Below are positions 9,649 through 20,900 of a DNA stretch of 64,000 nt, piece by piece (position 1 is the stretch's first letter; each line of letters begins with the position of its first letter). The notes under the pieces are model-generated. The model did not search any database and was not told the origin of the DNA. It saw only the letters and a list, made by a program, of their open reading frames with translations. Made by a program: the position numbers and the translations under genes. The DNA lies in assembly GCF_002007105.1 (NCBI RefSeq), contig NZ_MVBC01000001.1:372001-436000 (forward strand), in the 5' to 3' direction. The DNA is from Hymenobacter sp. CRA2 (lineage in GTDB: Bacteria > Bacteroidota > Bacteroidia > Cytophagales > Hymenobacteraceae).

Positions 9649-10152
9649 TTAGCCTCGGACGGCCGCTTCTACCTGCGGGTCGCAGCTGTAGGCGCGCAAC
9701 TGCTCGGCGGTCAGGTTGCCGTTGTACCACTCCGGGTCGAGGTTGGCGCCGATGCGCTTGTAGAAGCCGATGGCTGGCTCGTTCCACTCCAGCACCTGCC
9801 ACTTCAGGCGGTGCGCGCCGGTGCGCCGGGCTTCGGCCACCACTGCGTCAAACAGCTTGCGCCCGATGCCGGTGCCGCGGGCGGCTTCGGTCACCACCAG
9901 GTCTTCGAGGTAAAGCATGCGGCCCTTCCAGGTGGAATAGGCCGTGTAAAACAGCGCAATACCCAGAACGCCCTGTTCCTCGGTTTCGGCCACGAAGAAG
10001 CTGAAGATGGGCGCGGGCCCGAACCCGTCGCGGCGCATGTCGTCGAGCGTATTGGTGACTTCCTCGGGGGCGCGCTCGTACACGGCCAGCTCCACGATGA
10101 GCTCGTGGACACGGGACAAATCGGCTTCGGTGCCGCGGCGGATGGTAAGCAT
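9649..10152 (-). CDS. GNAT family N-acetyltransferase
   Basis: Transfers an acetyl group from acetyl-CoA to an amine on a small molecule or protein. The 167-residue protein is a single GNAT domain: N-terminal MLTIRRGTEADLSRVHELI, the beta4 strand GRMLYLEDLVVTEAARGTGIGRKL with the acetyl-CoA pyrophosphate-binding pattern RGTGIG, and the C-terminal WNEPAIGFYKRIGA. It most resembles the spermidine/diamine N-acetyltransferase-like group (YLEDLVV, AIGFYKRIGA), but the substrate is not certain. Confidence 0.92.
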   Translation of the reverse strand: MLTIRRGTEADLSRVHELIVELAVYERAPEEVTNTLDDMRRDGFGPAPIFSFFVAETEEQGVLGIALFYTAYSTWKGRMLYLEDLVVTEAARGTGIGRKLFDAVVAEARRTGAHRLKWQVLEWNEPAIGFYKRIGANLDPEWYNGNLTAEQLRAYSCDPQVEAAVRG

Positions 10153-10231
10153 GGGCTGAATTAACGATTAATAATGAGTACTGGACAGCGGGCGGCGCGG
10201 CTACCCGCGCTTCACGGGCCTAACCGTAGCC

Positions 10232-10273
10232 ACAAAAAACAATGAGCAACAACCCGCTGGGGCCATTGCTCAT
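10232..10273 (-). terminator. terminator of small lipoprotein gene
   Basis: Reading the minus strand, a stem ATGAGCAA/TTGCTCAT (10242-10249 with 10266-10273) is followed by a T6 run (the A-run at 10234-10239 on the plus strand). Confidence 0.65.
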
Positions 10274-10300
10274 CATTGGTATTGACCAAGGTCAACCGGC

Positions 10301-10531
10301 TTACATCACCGGCTGCATCTTCTTGATGACTTTGGTGGCGTTGACGGCGCTCAGCTCCTGATCGGCTTGCTGCTGGGCCACGGCGGCCGAGTCTTTGCCG
10401 GCGGCGGCCGGAGGCAGCGTGGGCAGCGGGGCCGAGGTCATGTCGTCTTTCTTCTCGTAGTCAGGGTTGCTGCAGGCCGAAACCGACAGCATAGCGCCGG
10501 CCACGAGGCCGAGCATCAGCATTTTTTTCAT
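10301..10531 (-). CDS. small hypothetical lipoprotein
   Basis: A 76-residue lipoprotein: MKKMLMLGLVAGAMLSVSAC is a textbook signal with lipobox SVSAC, followed by a charged and Pro/Ala-rich tail (SNPDYEKKDDMTSAPLP) and a short helix. No domain is recognised. The ATG at 10531 begins the signal peptide; the frame is open upstream, but that extension has no coding character. It carries its own terminator. Confidence 0.75.
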   Translation of the reverse strand: MKKMLMLGLVAGAMLSVSACSNPDYEKKDDMTSAPLPTLPPAAAGKDSAAVAQQQADQELSAVNATKVIKKMQPVM

Positions 10532-10679
10532 ATCTGGAGCGGAAAAGGTCAAGGCAGGCGAATTTCGCGGCGCAAGATACAACCACGGCGTTAACTGATT
10601 ACGCTGCTTCCCTCGTTTTGTGACGCGAGCCAGCCGTACGCGCGGCGCCAGTTCTCCGCGGCCACGGTGGATTGGCGGC

Positions 10680-12890
<2,211 letters not shown>

Positions 12891-13002
12891 AGTACGGAGG
12901 GAATGAGGTAGTGAGTCGGTGCAAAATACACGGCGGCGGGCAGTAGTAAGAACAGGCAAGCCGCCGTGGTGCGCACCCTGGCCCAAATCCTGCGCGCCGT
13001 TC

Positions 13003-13689
13003 TTACCGCACCGTGGCCGTGGTCACCTTCCCAATCTTGGGGATGATCTGAATGAGGAAGCGCTTGTTGTCGCCCTCGCGGCGGCCGGCGTAGCGCCCGG
13101 TACCGAAGAAGCCGCTACCGCCGATGATCAGCTCCACGGTGCGGTCCTGCCCGAAGCGCAGGCCGTTCTGCTGCCAGAAGTTCGAGAGGTTCAGGGCCCG
13201 GCGGTAGCTGAGCTGGTAGGTACTCTGCTCCTCGCGCTGGTTGCGCGGGTCGCCCTGCGGGTAGCGGGCTGCCATGCCTTCCACGATGACGAGGTAGCGC
13301 ACCGGCAGATCGGTGCGGATGGCGCGCAGGCGCTCCTGCAGCAGGCGGCCGGCGCGCAGCAGGGCGGGCTTGTACTGCTCCTGGATTTCGTCGCGGCCAG
13401 CCTTGAACTGCACGTCCACGCGCAGCTCGTACCGCTCGTTTTGCGGGTCGTAGCGGAAATAGTCACCCTCCAAACGCCGCAAGGACTCGCGGATGCGCTG
13501 AATCTGCTCCAGCTCCTGGGCTTTCACCTTCAGCTCGCCCAGCAGCCGGCGCTGACTGGCTTCCCGGTCGCGGAACAGCTTGAAGCTGTAGACAAACAAG
13601 ACCAGCATGACCACAAATAGGGAGGTCATCAGGTCCACGTAGCTGGGCCAGAAGAAGTCGGAGCGTTGTTGGTCGTCGGAACCGGGCAT
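13003..13689 (-). CDS. MotB/ZorB-like stator subunit with OmpA-type domain
   Basis: Predicted peptidoglycan-anchoring partner of the MotA-like channel encoded immediately upstream. The 228-residue protein has one membrane segment (residues 17-36, YVDLMTSLFVVMLVLFVYSF) containing Asp19. This sits exactly where MotB, TolR and ZorB carry the proton-binding aspartate. A short coiled coil (about 37-75) and a C-terminal OmpA-like domain follow (about 85-225: YELRVDVQFKAGRDEI, VRYLVIVEGMAARYP, YQLSYRRALNLSNFWQQNG). The domain is divergent from canonical OmpA_C. It is the last gene of the cluster; in Zorya defence loci ZorA and ZorB stand in the same order. Confidence 0.85.
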   Translation of the reverse strand: MPGSDDQQRSDFFWPSYVDLMTSLFVVMLVLFVYSFKLFRDREASQRRLLGELKVKAQELEQIQRIRESLRRLEGDYFRYDPQNERYELRVDVQFKAGRDEIQEQYKPALLRAGRLLQERLRAIRTDLPVRYLVIVEGMAARYPQGDPRNQREEQSTYQLSYRRALNLSNFWQQNGLRFGQDRTVELIIGGSGFFGTGRYAGRREGDNKRFLIQIIPKIGKVTTATVR

Positions 13690-13710
13690 CGGGTGTAATC
13701 AAAAAACGGC

Positions 13711-13824
13711 TGTCATCCTTCATCTGGCGTACGGCGCTAGCCGAAGGACCTTCTCACGTCCGATAGTGAACCTAACGCTGATCGTTCACGCGTGGCAAAG
13801 TCCTTCGCGTTGCTCAGGATGACA
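13711..13824. repeat. REP-like inverted repeat between stator genes
   Basis: The 164-bp spacer between the two stator genes contains nested inverted repeats: TGTCATCCT (13711-13719) with AGGATGACA (13816-13824), and CGAAGGAC (13742-13749) with GTCCTTCG (13800-13807). The TGTCATCCTGAGC/CGAAGGAC theme recurs in altered form at 32160-32290, as expected for a dispersed intergenic repeat. Confidence 0.65.
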
Positions 13825-13853
13825 TAGTAAACAACTGACACGGGAAACAACCT

Positions 13854-15317
13854 CTACTCCTCGCGCACCCCGCCGAAGAGCTTGTCCATCCCGCGCTGCC
13901 AGCGGTTTTTGGCCGTGGCTCTGCGCAGAATCTGGTTCATCACCGACAGTTGCTCCAGCAGCTTGGTATCCACTTGCGTATCGGAGTCGATTTTGCGCAG
14001 CAATTCGCGCTGGGTGGCCGTTACGTCGCGGGCCAGTACTTCCTGGTTGACTTTCACGTCCTTGAGCGGGTCGAGCTGGCGCATGATGCGCTCGAAGGCA
14101 TTGTCCTGGTTGATGCGGTCGAAGTACTCGCCCCACTTCTCGTAGGCGCGCTGGGCGTCGCGTTCGTGGTGCTCCAGGCGGCGGCGCATCAGTTCGGTGA
14201 GGTGCTGGGAGGCTTGGTCGAAGTACTGCTCGGAGCGGGCCGCGAGGTTGCCCATCTCCACCTGGTGGCGCTGGAAGAAGTCGAGCTGCTGCTGAATGAG
14301 GTTATCGTGCTGGCCGATGTACTGGCCCAGGTTGTTGATGCCGCGCTCGAAGCCGGTGAGACGGTCGAGGATGCCACCTACTACCCTGCCCGACTCGGCG
14401 CCCTTGTCGAGCATCTGGTTGAGCTGCTGCTGGTAGGCGGTGAACTGCCCGAACAGCTCGGCCGACTCGCGCACCTTGTCGAACACGGCCAGATTGGCCT
14501 GCGCCATCTTGTCGAAGCCAACTTCCTCCAGCTTCACCAGGAAGTCGCGCTGCACCCGAATATTCTCAGTGATGGTGTTCAGGATGGGCTCAAACAGCGT
14601 CACCTTGCCCACAAAGTCCTGGTTGAACGCGTCGAGCACGCCCTTCAGGGTACTCAGGCTGGCCGACATGTCGTTGTGCAGAATGGGCAGCAGCCGGGCC
14701 TGCAGGAAGGTGAAGTATTGGTTCTGCCGCTGGTCGCGCTGCTGGCGGGCGTTACGCAGCAGGTTATTGCCGATGAGGGTGAGCAGCAGGCCCATAAACG
14801 AGCCCGTCATGGCAATGAGCACGCCGGTGAGGAAGGGCGTGAGCGAGGTGTCATCCGTTACGCCGCGGCGGGCTATGCTGACCAGACCCAGAATTACGCC
14901 CAAGAAGGTACCGAGCAAGCCCAGATACAGCGGCGTAGCCACGTTGGCCTGCACGGCATTGTCGGGCCCTTGGCCCTGGCGGGTGGCAATATCCTTGAGG
15001 ATGTTGAAATCGGCCGCGGCGCCCTTGTTGTGGCGCAGGTAGGCGTTGGTGTCCTGCACGATTTCGCGGAAGTCGGTCGAGGTATCATCCGCACGGATGA
15101 TGTCCACGGCGTAAGCATCGGCCGGGGCGTCGGCGGCGTAGTCGGGCAGGTCCACGGTGCCGTCGGGCGTGACGAGGCGGCGCTCCACGCGCAGCGTGTC
15201 CTTGGGCGGGTAGAGCTCAGCCAGCCGGGCTACCTGGGTGCGCGTCCGCAGAAACGTGAGAATCTGCAGGCCCACGATGATGGCCACCACGGCGACTTCA
15301 AGGATTATTTCAAGCAT
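13854..15317 (-). CDS. MotA/ZorA-like ion channel with long cytoplasmic tail
   Basis: Predicted inner-membrane stator subunit. The 487-residue protein has an N-terminal anchor (about residues 3-22) and a cytoplasmic loop. Two membrane helices carry the MotA/TolQ/ExbB look: about 126-147, PLYLGLLGTFLGVILGLVSI, and about 161-188, LTGVLIAMTGSFMGLLLTLI. The remaining 300 residues are helical and coiled-coil (RRLEHHERDAQRAYEKW, ATQRELLRKIDSDTQ), far longer than in MotA or TolQ. A long intracellular tail is the hallmark of ZorA in Zorya systems. Its partner follows on the same strand after a REP-containing spacer. No ZorC, ZorD or ZorE homologue is in the window. Confidence 0.85.
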   Translation of the reverse strand: MLEIILEVAVVAIIVGLQILTFLRTRTQVARLAELYPPKDTLRVERRLVTPDGTVDLPDYAADAPADAYAVDIIRADDTSTDFREIVQDTNAYLRHNKGAAADFNILKDIATRQGQGPDNAVQANVATPLYLGLLGTFLGVILGLVSIARRGVTDDTSLTPFLTGVLIAMTGSFMGLLLTLIGNNLLRNARQQRDQRQNQYFTFLQARLLPILHNDMSASLSTLKGVLDAFNQDFVGKVTLFEPILNTITENIRVQRDFLVKLEEVGFDKMAQANLAVFDKVRESAELFGQFTAYQQQLNQMLDKGAESGRVVGGILDRLTGFERGINNLGQYIGQHDNLIQQQLDFFQRHQVEMGNLAARSEQYFDQASQHLTELMRRRLEHHERDAQRAYEKWGEYFDRINQDNAFERIMRQLDPLKDVKVNQEVLARDVTATQRELLRKIDSDTQVDTKLLEQLSVMNQILRRATAKNRWQRGMDKLFGGVREE

Positions 15318-15686
15318 GAAGCGAAGCTAAGAACAACGAAACTAAGGCGAAGCACAACCGGCTGGCGCCCGCACTTCTTCTTCAACACCCTTACCCGATT
15401 TTCGCCCGAAAGCCAAAGCCCAGCCTCAATCGACCAAAGCCCGGTCACGATTACCCAAAGCTCGGCCCCGATTGTCTAAAGCCTGGTCACAATCGCCCAA
15501 AGCCCGGCTCCGATTGTCCAAAGTCCAGACGCAGCCATTCATAGCCCGGCCACAACCGTCCGGAGCCTGGTCCCAGGCGTCCAAAGCCCGGCCGCAATCG
15601 TTCGGAGCCCGTTTCAGCCCGCGAGCCGGCTCGCGGCCCCTCTGTCGCGCTCAGGCGACCAGCCGCCGCTGAGCCATCCGACCGGC
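15318..15686. repeat. 369-bp spacer with degenerate 21-bp tandem array
   Basis: Between two genes of the central cluster lie ten contiguous 21-bp units (15413-15622). The consensus is close to CCAAAGCCCGGYCNCGATTGT, with variants such as CTAAAGCCTGGTCACAATCG and CCGGAGCCTGGTCCCAGGCG. There are no unique spacers, so it is not a CRISPR array. The period is a multiple of three, but stop codons interrupt the plus frames I read. The flanks (15318-15412 and 15623-15686) show nothing recognisable. Confidence 0.8.
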
Positions 15687-17174
15687 TTACTCAAACCGAA
15701 TAGCCGCCTTCTGCTCGATCTGCCACGCGCCGCCCACTTTGCGCAGCTGCCCCGGCTCGTCGGTGATGATGCGCGCGGCCGGCCCCGTCGGCGGCTGGTA
15801 GCGGCAAGCCTCGCGCAGGGAGTACTGCGCGCTTTGGATAGCATAGGCGTGCACCGCCTGGTCGGGATTGATGCGGAACGAGGCCACATCCGGCCGCTGC
15901 GGGTCGGGCGTGATTTCGTAGATGCTGTCGTGCTGGGCCACGGTGTGCAGGTCGTAGTCGGAGAAGCCCCCGTTGACGGGCACCTTCACGTAGAACTTGC
16001 CCAAGGGCACCGGCTCGGGCTGCGGCGGCGCTGCCGGTTCGGGAGCTGGCAGCTGCACCGGCGCAATGAGGCTGTCGAAGTCTTCCCGCGGCGAAGGTGT
16101 GGGCGGAGCAGCCACCGGTGCCGGACCAGCAAACGGCGGCACCTCCTCTAGCCGCTGCACTGGCGCGGGTGCCACGAGTGGCGCGGGCGTTGGGGCCAGC
16201 GGCGGAACTGGTGTCGGCGTGGCGGGCGGACTTTTGCGCAGGTTGACCGGCGGCGCGGCAGGAGCTACTGTCGGCATGGCAGGCTCGGGAGCCGCGGTGG
16301 GCCGGCCGTGCGGCTGCACATCGGCCAGGCGCTGCTGCACCAGCCGCTCCACCAGCTCTTCCACCTGCTTACGCTGGCTGAAGGTCAGGTCAGCGGGAGC
16401 TTCCTGCCCACCGCCAAAGCCCTTCATCGAGTCCAGCTCGGTGCGGTGACGGCGGTTGCTGGAGCGCAGCTCGCTGATGTGGTTGCGCAGCACCCGCCGC
16501 TCCAGCCACCAGAGCACCAGGCTCAGCAAGGACAGGATCAGGGCAATGGGGCCGAACAGCTTAGTCATGGGGCTTTCACCGGCCGATGACTGCGAAGATG
16601 CGGCGGCTGGCGCTTCGGCCTGGCCGGTGTCGGCGGCGGAGAGGCTTTCAGGCGTCTCGGTAGCCGTGGAATCGAAAGTAGCACCACCGGCGGAAGAAGC
16701 GTCTACCTGCCCGATGTCGCCGGGCACCGGGGTGCCTTGCTCCACGTAGGCCGTCAGGGCGGCCTGCAGGCGGTTTAGCTGCTCCATGCGGGCGGGGTCT
16801 TTGCGCCGCTGCGGCGAGCCGCCGAGCCGGGTAATAATCTCCTTGGCCAGCCGCTGCAGCCGCGACTGATCCGAGCCCAGGCCTTTGTACATCACGCCTT
16901 TGCCTTCCAGCGGCTGATACACCAGCGAGTACACCCGCTGGCTGTCGGGCCGGATGCTGCTTTCAAAGTCCTTGAGCGTGCCGTCGCAGCGCAGGGTATT
17001 GTTCAGGTTGGAGCGGCCGTTGTCGTTGTACACGAAGCGGGCCGTGGCGCACCAGATCTGTACCTTTTTCTCTTCCAGCGTAGCCTGGCCGGGCACGGTC
17101 TGAGCTTGGGTGGCAGCGGAAGCTGTTAGTAGCAGGCCCGTCAGCAGGGCGGTGAGGCGGCGGGGAATCCTCAT
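15687..17174 (-). CDS. membrane-anchored Pro-rich protein of the tubulin/actin cluster
   Basis: Not recognised as a named family. Visible parts of the 495 residues: signal peptide (1-24); a periplasmic domain with paired Cys (about 30-145: VQIWCATARFVYND, LRCDGTLKDFESS); an acidic Ala/Ser linker; one membrane helix (about 202-225, LFGPIALILSLLSLVLWWLE); a short coiled coil (about 226-285); a Pro/Ala-rich spacer (about 290-395); and a small cytoplasmic beta domain (about 396-495, FYVKVPVNGGFSDYDLHTV). The layout suits an adaptor spanning the inner membrane and connecting envelope to cytoplasmic partners. It stands upstream of the stator genes and downstream of the actin-like gene, so it is inferred to be part of the same system. 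Confidence 0.75.
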   Translation of the reverse strand: MRIPRRLTALLTGLLLTASAATQAQTVPGQATLEEKKVQIWCATARFVYNDNGRSNLNNTLRCDGTLKDFESSIRPDSQRVYSLVYQPLEGKGVMYKGLGSDQSRLQRLAKEIITRLGGSPQRRKDPARMEQLNRLQAALTAYVEQGTPVPGDIGQVDASSAGGATFDSTATETPESLSAADTGQAEAPAAASSQSSAGESPMTKLFGPIALILSLLSLVLWWLERRVLRNHISELRSSNRRHRTELDSMKGFGGGQEAPADLTFSQRKQVEELVERLVQQRLADVQPHGRPTAAPEPAMPTVAPAAPPVNLRKSPPATPTPVPPLAPTPAPLVAPAPVQRLEEVPPFAGPAPVAAPPTPSPREDFDSLIAPVQLPAPEPAAPPQPEPVPLGKFYVKVPVNGGFSDYDLHTVAQHDSIYEITPDPQRPDVASFRINPDQAVHAYAIQSAQYSLREACRYQPPTGPAARIITDEPGQLRKVGGAWQIEQKAAIRFE

Positions 17175-17222
17175 GAAGTCAAAGTTTGGAGAAGGCGTTT
17201 AGGTGTGTCATACCCGATAAGT

Positions 17223-17831
17223 TTATTCAAAATCAAGTTTCGCTAAAGAGTAGGTGCGATTCTGAACCTGCTTATCCTGGGTCTGGAAGCAAATAGCAAC
17301 TCGCTCAGGTGACACAATGCTTGCATCACAGCGCCACCACATAGATGATATGCTTCGCATGTATTGATTGATCGGGAAGGGCGAGAGTTGCTCCAGATTG
17401 TAGCGTCTGAGCAGGTGGCCTTGACCATCGTAGACAACCATTACATCAACACCGTAGCCCATTGAAGACCAATTGTCGAACGTTACCACGTAGCGGCCGT
17501 CGTTCGATACCAATGCAGTTACCGGGGCTATTCGGTTGATCAGGCTTTCCTGCCACAGCAGTTGCGGACCGTTCGCAGTGCGCCGATACAGCATGGCATG
17601 ACACGGTACAACGGTTGTGTCCCGCGAGCTGAACCGCTTTTGGCGGTTCGGCTTTGCCTTGCGCCATTGGTAATACTTGTCAGGAACAAGTAATGGGACA
17701 ACTCGAACAAAATGGCTGCTATCCGCACTGTAATAGTCGTGCGTAGTCGGGGGCGCCCACGAATCGGCCAGCAGCAGCGTAGGCTGAACGAGCGTAAGCA
17801 ACCACAAAAAAGCGCCGGTCTTGAACTTCAT
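17223..17831 (-). CDS. secreted hypothetical protein lodged in the cluster
   Basis: A 202-residue protein with a signal peptide (MKFKTGAFLWLLTLVQPTLLLADS). The body contains a single propeller-like strand pair (VTALVSNDGRYVVTFDNW, VDVMVVYDGQGHLLRRYNL) and an unusually Trp-rich stretch (SISSMWWRCDAS). Family not recognised. Its base composition is visibly lower in GC than the genes on either side. It is separated from the actin-like gene by a spacer with a strong hairpin and looks like a later lodger rather than a core component. Confidence 0.75.
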   Translation of the reverse strand: MKFKTGAFLWLLTLVQPTLLLADSWAPPTTHDYYSADSSHFVRVVPLLVPDKYYQWRKAKPNRQKRFSSRDTTVVPCHAMLYRRTANGPQLLWQESLINRIAPVTALVSNDGRYVVTFDNWSSMGYGVDVMVVYDGQGHLLRRYNLEQLSPFPINQYMRSISSMWWRCDASIVSPERVAICFQTQDKQVQNRTYSLAKLDFE

Positions 17832-17898
17832 TCTGCTTTAGGTTGCTGCTTTCGTTCTGGCGGTGCGGACGCCCGTCAACCACCCCGGCTTTGGCTGG

Positions 17899-17940
17899 CG
17901 TCAAAGCGTCCCCTCCTCATCTGAGGAGGGGAGCTTGACG
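17899..17940. repeat. hairpin (REP-like) upstream of lodger gene
   Basis: Nested palindrome: CGTCAA/TTGACG outside and a perfect 10-bp stem CCCCTCCTCA/TGAGGAGGGG (17910-17919 with 17922-17931). It sits just after the actin-like gene on the minus strand and could act as a terminator or an mRNA-stabilising stem-loop. Confidence 0.6.
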
Positions 17941-17945
17941 TTCTG

Positions 17946-20900
17946 TTAGCCTTGCAGCAAATCCCGCCCGAGGTTGAACAACGACTGCTTCAGCGGCAGG
18001 AAAAACAGCGTTTCAGGCAGGGTTTCCTCCGAGCCGAGGGTGCGCTCCAGCTGGTGCAGGCCCAGGTTCAGGCTGTCCTCCACCTCGCGCTGCATGAACT
18101 CCAGCACGCGGGCCCGGTCGATGTCCACGCCGACTTCGCGCATGAGCGGGGCCACGTCATCGTTGACGAGCACCAGCTCCAGGAACTTGCGCATGTTGTC
18201 GAGCACGGCCGTGCGCATGTCGGCGTCCACGCCGCGCGGCTTCAGGCGCAGCGCCCCGATTTCCGGCCCGGCTTCGGCCCCCAGCAGGCGCACGTTCTGG
18301 ATGCTGTCCACGTCCGGCGCCGACTGGCTTTCCTCGAACAGCACGCCGCCGTTGGTGGTGGCTTCCTTGGGGTTATCGGCCAGGATGACGCGGAAATTCT
18401 GCGGCGGCTCCACGCCCGTCACGGCCTTGAGCACGGCCTTGGAAATCCGCTCGATGGCGCCCATGCTGCTGCCCCCGGCCAGCAGGCGCAGGTACAGGCT
18501 GCCCTTGCCCGAGAAGCAAAGGTAGCGCGGCAGCTTCAGGCCCAGATGCTGGGTGAGCTGCCCCACGTGGTAGATGATGCTGGTGTAGTGCAGGTAAAAC
18601 AGCACCCGCAGCTGCCGGCCCTTGCCCAGCGCCAGGCTCTGCGAGAAGCGCAGGGCGTCGTCGTAGAGGAAAAGCAGGGAAGTCACGTCGGCCGAGCCGA
18701 AGTCGTTGTTTTTCAGCGCGGCCCGCAGGTAGCCCTTGAACTCCTGGTTTTGCTCCGAGTCAGGCAGGCTTTCCACGTGGCCCACGCCGAGGCGCAGCAG
18801 GCCGTTCTGCTTGGGTGCACCCTGCACGCGGGCGTACCCGTCGCCCCACAGGTCGTTGCCGGCGAAGCGGAACGAGGAGCTGTAGGCTGGGCGCGAGTCG
18901 GCAAACACGAGCAGGTCGGTGGTACCGCCACCGATGTCGATGTTGACCACGTTTTCATCCCGGCTCGGCACCACTTGGTTCGTGGCCGTGAGGTAGTAGT
19001 ACGGCGCCACCGATTCGGTGAGGGTGAGGGTGTCGCGGCGGGTGCGGAACACCTGCTGGAAGGCCTGGTCCCACTTGTCCTTGAACTGGTTGCGCAGGAA
19101 GGCATCGAAGCTCAGCGGGGCAAACCACACCACGCGGGTGTCCTCCATGATGCCGCCGTTCAGGGCTGCTTTGTGCTTGAGCAGCAGCATCACCTCGCGG
19201 AAGAAGGCCTCAATGCGCGTCACGCCGCTCGGGTCCAGCTCGGCCGACCACTTCAGGTTGGTCACGAAGCGGTTCTGGGGCAGCTCGGCGGTGTTTTCGG
19301 TGTTGATGCTGAAGCCGATGTTGATGTTGCCCAGCACCCGTGCCGGCTCGTTGGGGAAGGTGCTCGTCTCGCACACCGCCGTGCGCACCGGGAAGGCGTA
19401 GGCCGCGCCGCCGTCGCCCACGAAGGAGGGCACGAACTCGCGGTTCTGCAGCTCGGCAATCTGCGCCCACAGCTGCTGCGCGCCCTGCCGGTAGCGCTGG
19501 TAGGGCGAGAGGCCCAGGTCGGGCAGCGGCGCGTGCAGCCAAATGACCTGCTGGTCCAGCTCGCCAATGCTGAGCGGGCGCGGGTGGCTGCTCGGGCCGT
19601 CGGAGTAGGCAATGTGGGTGTTGGTGGTGCCGAAGTCAACGGCGAAAGTGAAGCGGCGGGTGCCGCGGTCCAGCTCCTTCCAGCGCGGCACCATCAGCCC
19701 GCGGGCCGGCGGCAGGCCGGGACCGGCCGGGCACACCAGCTCGGCCACGTCGAAGTGCGTGCCGGTGACTTCGTAGTAGGTGCTGCCGGCGGTGCTGATG
19801 CTCTTGCGCGTGCGCTCGTAGCGGGTGGCGCGGCGGGCGGCGCCCTGGTCCGTTATCCGCTCCCCGCCCACGAAGAACTCCACCGCGTACTGCTTCTGCA
19901 GCTGCGCCGGGCCGTTGTCGGCGTCCACCAGCATCACCTTGTACAGGTCGTTGTACTCAGGCTGCTGGCGGAATTTGTAGAACGGGAACACGCCCAGCCC
20001 CACGTTGGCCCGCACGATGCGACCCTTCTCGGGAATCTCGCGCCCCAGCTCGTCCTTGGGGTTCTGCGGGTTGGTGTAGTAGCTGCGCTCCAGGGTGATG
20101 AAGCGCCCCTGCTGCACCGGCACCTTCAGCGACACGCGCACGTGGTTCAGGTCGATGGTGAAGTGCAGCAGCTCGGCCAAGTCGTGCTCGGTGAAGTACT
20201 CGAAGAAGGCCGGCTGCAGCGGCAGCAGGTACGGAAAGCGCGCCCGGCCCTGCGAATCGGCCCCGTACTGGAAGGTCACGCGGCCGGTGTGGTAGCGCTC
20301 CGAGTTCAGCTCGTAGGGCAGCTCCACCAAGGAGTCGGCCAGCAAATCACCCACCGTCAGGTACGGGTACTTGAAGCCTTTGCCGGGCAGTACGCGGCTG
20401 CTCATGGGCTGCTCGTCGACGTAGGGCACGGCGGTGCGGTCGTCCCAGGGCTGGCCGTTCAGGTAGTTCACGCCGCCCATAGCCAGGTTGGGGCGCAGCA
20501 CCAGCGGCTTCACCACGCCGGGTGCCAGGTCGCGGGTGGGCTGGATGAACAGGTCCGACGACACCACGGCCGTCTGGTCGGCGCGGCCGGGCAGCGGGAT
20601 GTTGCGCACGTAGGCCGGGTTGCCCTGGGCGTCGGTGAGGCCGGGGTAGCGGGTGGCAAACTGCTGGGCGTTCCGGTCGCCCGTCAGCTGCATCTGGCTG
20701 ATGCGGTTGCGGTCGAGCGTACCGAACACGCGGTGGGCAAAGTTGCGGTCCTGCAGGCGCGGGAAGGTCAAAAACAGCTCATACACGAAGTCCTGAAACT
20801 GCGGGTCGCGCTGCTCCAGGGCCACGTACTGCTGATCAAAGTAGCGGCCACCGGCGCGGGGGCGCTCCATGTCGAGCACCGGCACGGCGGGCGCGGTGAA

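Noticed and set aside
13003-15317. Complete Zorya defence system
   Set aside because: Only ZorA/ZorB-like genes are present. No helicase, nuclease or ZorC-like gene lies nearby, so a Zorya label would be overreach.
15413-15622. CRISPR array
   Set aside because: Units are contiguous, 21 bp long and degenerate, with no unique spacers and no cas genes anywhere in the window.
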